15,851 nucleotides of DNA from Deinococcus sp. (GTDB lineage Bacteria; Deinococcota; Deinococci; Deinococcales; Thermaceae), in contig JAMCQK010000171.1 in NCBI GenBank assembly GCA_023382135.1, positions 1 through 15,851 of the forward strand, written 5' to 3'. The notes under the pieces were generated by a model. That model was given only the letters and a program-made list of their open reading frames with translations, was not told the DNA's origin and did not search any database. Below, in pieces: positions 13,262-15,851 of this stretch. Both the position numbers and the translations under genes were made by a program. How positions within the stretch are numbered: position 1 is the first letter of the stretch; each line of letters opens with the position of its first letter.

Positions 13262-14335
13262 CTAACCGCGAAAGGCTTTCTTTAGCTTCTCCCACAAGCC
13301 CTCGGGAGAGACCTCCTCGCCCACCTCCTGTGCGTATTCGGCTAGCAGCGCCCTGGCCTTTGGGGAAAGCTTGGCCGGAACATTGACCTCGACAATCACC
13401 CGTAGATGTCCACGAGTGTTCCTGCCGGGGTAGGGAAGACCTTTGCCCGCGAGCTCAAACACCTTGCCGTGCTGGGTGCCGGGTGGAATGTCGAGCGGAT
13501 ACTTGCCATCCAGGCCGGGTACTTCCAGTTGTGCGCCCAGAGCGGCTTGCGCCAGGCCAATCTTGAGATGATAGATCAGGTGGGCACCCTCCCGCGTGAA
13601 CTCCGGATGGGGCTTGATCCTGAGCCGAACGAATAAATCCCCCGGTCCGCCGGGTCCTACGTTGCCCATGCCTGCGACCCGCACCATCTGGTTCTCGTCA
13701 ATGCCGGCGGGTAGCTTGACACTAATGTTCTCGCTCTTGCGCGCCTGCCCGCTGCCCTTGCAACGAGCACAGGCCTCCGTGAGCGTGAAGCCACGGCCCC
13801 GGCAGCGGACACAGGGGGTCTGGGCCATCATGGTGCCGAAGATGCTCTGGCGGTACTCCTCCAGGTTTCCGCGCCCCCCGCAGGCTGAACAGGTCTGGCG
13901 CTTGCCCCCTTCGCCGTTGCAGCTTTCGCAGAGCACCAGGCGCGAATAATTCACCAAGTGTTCGCCCGCAGTAACCACGTCTTTCAGTTCCAGTTCCAGG
14001 GTGGCCTCGAGGTCTTCACCCCGCGGGGCCGCACGGGAAGCCGAACGCGGGCTTCTAAAGCCAAACACCTGCTCGAACAGGTCGAAGATGTCGCCAAAGC
14101 CTCCCGGGCTAGCAGCGCCAGCGTCCTCGGTGCCGTAGCGGTCGTAGCGTGCACGCTTCTCGGCATCCGAGAGCACCGCGTAGGCCTGGTTAATCTGTTT
14201 GAACTTTTCCACCGCATCCTTGTCGCCGGGGTTTTTGTCCGGATGGTACTGCAGGGCCAGCTTGCGGTAAGCCCTTTTTATCTCGTCGGCGCTAGCGCTT
14301 TGATCCAAACCCAGTATGGCGTAGTAGTCCTTCAT
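13262..14335 (-). CDS. dnaJ: Chaperone DnaJ (type I, with zinc fingers)
   Basis: DnaJ delivers unfolded clients to DnaK and stimulates its ATPase. The 357-residue protein is a complete type I DnaJ. The J-domain (1-68) carries HPD at 31-33. A short Gly/Phe segment (about 70-95) follows, then four CxxCxGxG repeats at C136-C139, C149-C152, C175-C178 and C189-C192 that bind two zinc ions, then the C-terminal substrate-binding domains. The gap between the first two fingers is short. It is not next to dnaK or grpE; the Thermus DnaJ encoded with dnaK is reported to lack the zinc fingers, so this is likely a second, separately regulated copy. The ATG at 14335 has TAAACT 8 bases upstream and no Shine-Dalgarno. 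Confidence 0.95.
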   Translation of the reverse strand: MKDYYAILGLDQSASADEIKRAYRKLALQYHPDKNPGDKDAVEKFKQINQAYAVLSDAEKRARYDRYGTEDAGAASPGGFGDIFDLFEQVFGFRSPRSASRAAPRGEDLEATLELELKDVVTAGEHLVNYSRLVLCESCNGEGGKRQTCSACGGRGNLEEYRQSIFGTMMAQTPCVRCRGRGFTLTEACARCKGSGQARKSENISVKLPAGIDENQMVRVAGMGNVGPGGPGDLFVRLRIKPHPEFTREGAHLIYHLKIGLAQAALGAQLEVPGLDGKYPLDIPPGTQHGKVFELAGKGLPYPGRNTRGHLRVIVEVNVPAKLSPKARALLAEYAQEVGEEVSPEGLWEKLKKAFRG

Positions 14336-14343
14336 TCTGGCCT

Positions 14344-14349
14344 AGTTTA
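14344..14349 (-). promoter_or_regulatory. -10 box of dnaJ (near-leaderless)
   Basis: TAAACT on the minus strand is followed by 8 bases and ATG 14335. No CIRCE element is seen. An inverted repeat TGTAA/TTACA with a 7-base centre lies at 14363-14379, near the -35 region. Confidence 0.5.
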
Positions 14350-14480
14350 GCAGGCGCTGGGCTGTAATTGGTGTTTACAATCCCATGCGCCACGGCTAAA
14401 ACCGAACACGCTGCGACGCTAGAAATCACCCACACCCCATAAACGGCTGATCATGCCTGCTTACGCCGTCTCCTGTCAGA

Positions 14481-14496
14481 TTGTGCCTGATCACAA
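14481..14496 (+). promoter_or_regulatory. Inverted repeat, possible activator site upstream of the aminotransferase
   Basis: TTGTG-CCTGAT-CACAA is a 16-base inverted repeat, containing TGATCA. A second TGATCA lies exactly 40 bases upstream (14448-14453). The repeat is centred about 62 bases before the predicted transcription start, the usual place for a CRP/FNR-type class I activator, although its half-site spacing is not the CRP consensus. Confidence 0.35.
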
Positions 14497-14515
14497 CGCC
14501 TTGGTGCTGATAACC

Positions 14516-14544
14516 TTTACAACCCTTTGAACCACTGCTATAGT
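14516..14544 (+). promoter_or_regulatory. Promoter of the uORF-aminotransferase unit
   Basis: TTTACA (14516-14521) and TATAGT (14539-14544) are separated by exactly 17 bases. Transcription should begin near 14551, two or three bases before the uORF ATG. Confidence 0.75.
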
Positions 14545-14553
14545 TCTCGCCAG

Positions 14554-14583
14554 ATGCGGCCTTCCGCTCGAGCTACCCGCTAA
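14554..14583 (+). CDS. Nine-codon upstream ORF (candidate leader peptide)
   Basis: ATG at 14554 begins a 9-residue peptide, MRPSARATR, ending in TAA at 14581-14583. It lies 9 bases after the -10 box, so it would be translated from a leaderless or nearly leaderless start like many genes here. Its codons cover the left arms of two stems in the leader (14560-14565 and 14575-14580), and its stop falls just before the third. The peptide has no run of a single amino acid; it holds three Arg, two Ala, one Ser and one Thr. It could be chance, since short frames are common. Confidence 0.4.
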   Translation: MRPSARATR

Positions 14584-14640
14584 CGGCTCCCTTCTTGCTT
14601 GAAGGGGACCGCGGGTTTTGCCGGGGAAGGTTGTTTTTTT
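14560..14640 (+). terminator. Nested hairpin with T7 run: candidate attenuator
   Basis: Three stems nest: CCTTCC (14560-14565) with GGAAGG (14625-14630), ACCCGC (14575-14580) with GCGGGT (14611-14616), and CCCTTC (14589-14594) with GAAGGG (14601-14606) around a 6-base loop. The outer arm is followed by TTG and seven T. A competing small hairpin, GCGG-CCTT-CCGC (14556-14567), would free GGAAGG. The structure ends 19 bases before the aminotransferase start, so it can act as a premature terminator. The two inner stems are strong; the outer pairing, needed to bring the stem to the T run, is less certain. Confidence 0.5.
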
Positions 14641-14658
14641 GCGCTGCCTGGAGGAGTC

Positions 14659-15777
14659 ATGATTCTGCTTACCCCCGGACCCACACCCATCCACCCAAGA
14701 GTGCAGGAAGCGCTCGCGCGCCCCATGCGGGGACACCTGGACCCGGAAGTGATTTCGTGCAACCGGAACATCAGGTCTTTGTTGCAAACACTCTTTGATG
14801 CCGGTGAGGGCGCGCTGGTGGCGGCGCTGGCAGGGTCGGGAAGCCTGGCTATGGAGGCGGGCTTCGCCAACCTGGTTTCCCGCGGTGACGCGGTGCTGGT
14901 TCTTGCCAACGGAAGTTTCGGCGAGCGCATGGCGGAGATGGCGAGAGTCTACGGCCTCGAGGCCGGCATCGTGCATTTCCCTCCCAACGCCCCCGTCGAT
15001 CCCGCTCAAGTTAGAGAGGCTTTGTCGAGAAAAGCGTACCGCTTGGTGGCCATGGTTCATGGCGAGACCAGTACCGGGGTAATTAATCCAGCTTCGGAAA
15101 TCGCCGCTTTAGCTCGGGAACACGGAGCTCTTTTCATGCTGGACGTGGTGACTACCGCGGCCATGCTGCCCTTTTCCATGCAAAAGCTAGGGGTGGACTA
15201 CGCATTCACCGGCAGCCAGAAGTGCCTTTCCGCGCCCCCAGGGCTGGCACCCTTTGGACTTTCGGCCAGGGTGCGCGCTTCGCTAACAGGCGCTCAGAGT
15301 TGGTATACCGATTTCAGGCGCGTGGAGCAGTACTGGGAAAAGGAAGGATACCACTGCACCGCGCCGGTGCTCTTGCACTTTGCGCTGGAGGAAGCCCTGA
15401 GATTAGCGCTGGAGGAAGGCCTCGAGGCCCGCCACCAGCGCGCCCAGGAACTGTACGCGGCTACTCTTGCCGTGCTGGAAGAAACCGGTTTTAGCGCCTA
15501 CGCACCCAAAGAGGCCAGGCTTCACACCGTGCTGGTGGTTAGACCCCCCGCAAACCTCTCCGAGGCCGAAATCCGCCGAGGCCTATATTGCCAAGGTATA
15601 GCGGTCGCGGGGGGGATTGGTCCCACCGCTGGCCAGGTCCTTAGGCTTGGCCTGATGGGCGAGGCCGCACGCAGGGAAAACTTTAGCGCTTTCTTCCGGG
15701 CGCTTGGAAAAACTCTGGGAGTTACCGGGCTGGATCTGGCTTTCGAGGAACGCCTCACGGCTGCCACAGCCAGCTAG
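14659..15777 (+). CDS. Class V aminotransferase (serine-pyruvate/alanine-glyoxylate type)
   Basis: A 372-residue PLP enzyme of the alanine-glyoxylate/serine-pyruvate aminotransferase group, which exchanges amino groups between Ser or Ala and glyoxylate or pyruvate. Visible features are the N-terminal LLTPGPTPIHP, the GSGSLAMEA turn, HGETSTGVINP, the PLP-ring aspartate D162 in MLDVVTT, Schiff-base lysine K188 in GSQKCLSAPPGLAP, and substrate-carboxylate R329 near the C-terminus. The donor is uncertain; phosphoserine or 2-aminoethylphosphonate relatives share the fold. The frame is open upstream to 14599, but ATG 14659 has a GGAGGAG Shine-Dalgarno and begins the conserved TPGPT motif; the upstream part is leader hairpin. 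Expression is probably controlled by the leader and promoter above. It may link with glyA in serine/glycine metabolism. Confidence 0.9.
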   Translation: MILLTPGPTPIHPRVQEALARPMRGHLDPEVISCNRNIRSLLQTLFDAGEGALVAALAGSGSLAMEAGFANLVSRGDAVLVLANGSFGERMAEMARVYGLEAGIVHFPPNAPVDPAQVREALSRKAYRLVAMVHGETSTGVINPASEIAALAREHGALFMLDVVTTAAMLPFSMQKLGVDYAFTGSQKCLSAPPGLAPFGLSARVRASLTGAQSWYTDFRRVEQYWEKEGYHCTAPVLLHFALEEALRLALEEGLEARHQRAQELYAATLAVLEETGFSAYAPKEARLHTVLVVRPPANLSEAEIRRGLYCQGIAVAGGIGPTAGQVLRLGLMGEAARRENFSAFFRALGKTLGVTGLDLAFEERLTAATAS

Positions 15778-15780
15778 GCC

Positions 15781-15800
15781 CGCCTGCCGGCGGACAGGCG
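15781..15800 (+). terminator. GC-rich stem after the aminotransferase
   Basis: CGCCTG (15781-15786) pairs with CAGGCG (15795-15800) over an 8-base loop, and CCGCC with GGCGG (15780-15784 and 15789-15793) is an alternative stem. It starts 4 bases after the stop codon. No T run follows, so termination is uncertain. The rest of the window to 15851 holds no recognisable gene. Confidence 0.4.
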
Positions 15801-15851
15801 CTATCTAGTTAGCGGAACACCCCCTTTTCGGAGTATTTTAAGCGCAGCGCC

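Noticed and set aside
14601..14615. T-box-like string (AAGGGG then ACCGCGGG) in the aminotransferase leader
   Set aside because: The T-box core TGGN is missing, and the leader of about 108 bases is too short for a specifier stem I. The bases are better explained as stem arms.
14491..15060. 189-codon minus-strand frame opposite the aminotransferase
   Set aside because: It spans the leader and the coding strand of a clear PLP enzyme and has no recognisable domain.
1..15851. CRISPR array, complete insertion sequence, toxin-antitoxin or phage module
   Set aside because: No regularly spaced direct repeats, transposase, integrase, capsid or paired small toxin-antitoxin genes were seen.

Overview
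The window looks like chromosomal DNA from a member of the Thermaceae (Deinococcus-Thermus), most likely Meiothermus or a close relative. Four things point there: the CsoR metal ligands are Cys-His-His as in Thermus thermophilus CsoR; one gene is a MoaD-like domain fused to the C-terminal domain known from a Thermus MoaD-related protein; many start codons sit 5 to 9 bases behind a TAnnnT -10 box with no Shine-Dalgarno, the leaderless pattern common in this phylum; and the DNA is moderately GC-rich with many CTCGAG palindromes. The assignment is inference.

Layout. 1-341: probable 3' end of an unrecognised plus-strand gene, convergent with der. 342-2247 (minus): ribosome-assembly GTPase Der and a DinB/YfiT-fold protein. 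2303-2890 (plus): PlsC-like acyltransferase, divergent from the DinB gene. 2989-3934 (minus): RDD-family membrane protein gene broken by three apparent frameshifts. 4003-5235 (minus): glyA. 5305-7216 (plus): apparent operon of a two-helix membrane protein, a MoaD-related two-domain protein and an AcuC/HDAC-type deacetylase. 7214-7327: 110-bp MITE-like element with 10-bp terminal inverted repeats and TA duplications, placed exactly where the stop codons of the acuC-like gene and the convergent adenine deaminase gene met. 7325-9865 (minus): adenine deaminase and an atypical SDR. 9886-10206 (plus): small cupin, divergent from the SDR, with overlapping -10 boxes. 10220-10705 (minus): GNAT. 10738-11294 (plus): copper-responsive copZ-csoR with promoter and operator, but no copA. 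11456-11653: truncated methyltransferase remnant. 11668-12597 (minus): lower-GC beta-propeller lipoprotein. 12918-14335 (minus): cold-shock protein and a zinc-finger DnaJ. 14516-15777 (plus): class V aminotransferase preceded by a promoter, a tiny leaderless uORF and a nested hairpin with a T7 run, which looks like an attenuator.

How the genes work together. Most are housekeeping: one-carbon metabolism (glyA), purine salvage (ade), ribosome assembly (der), chaperone and RNA chaperone (dnaJ, csp) and copper homeostasis (copZ-csoR). The most unusual content is regulatory and structural: the uORF/attenuator-like leader, the stop-codon-preserving MITE, the overlapping divergent leaderless promoters, and the MoaD-related/deacetylase gene pair. 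No CRISPR array, complete insertion sequence, rRNA or tRNA gene was seen.
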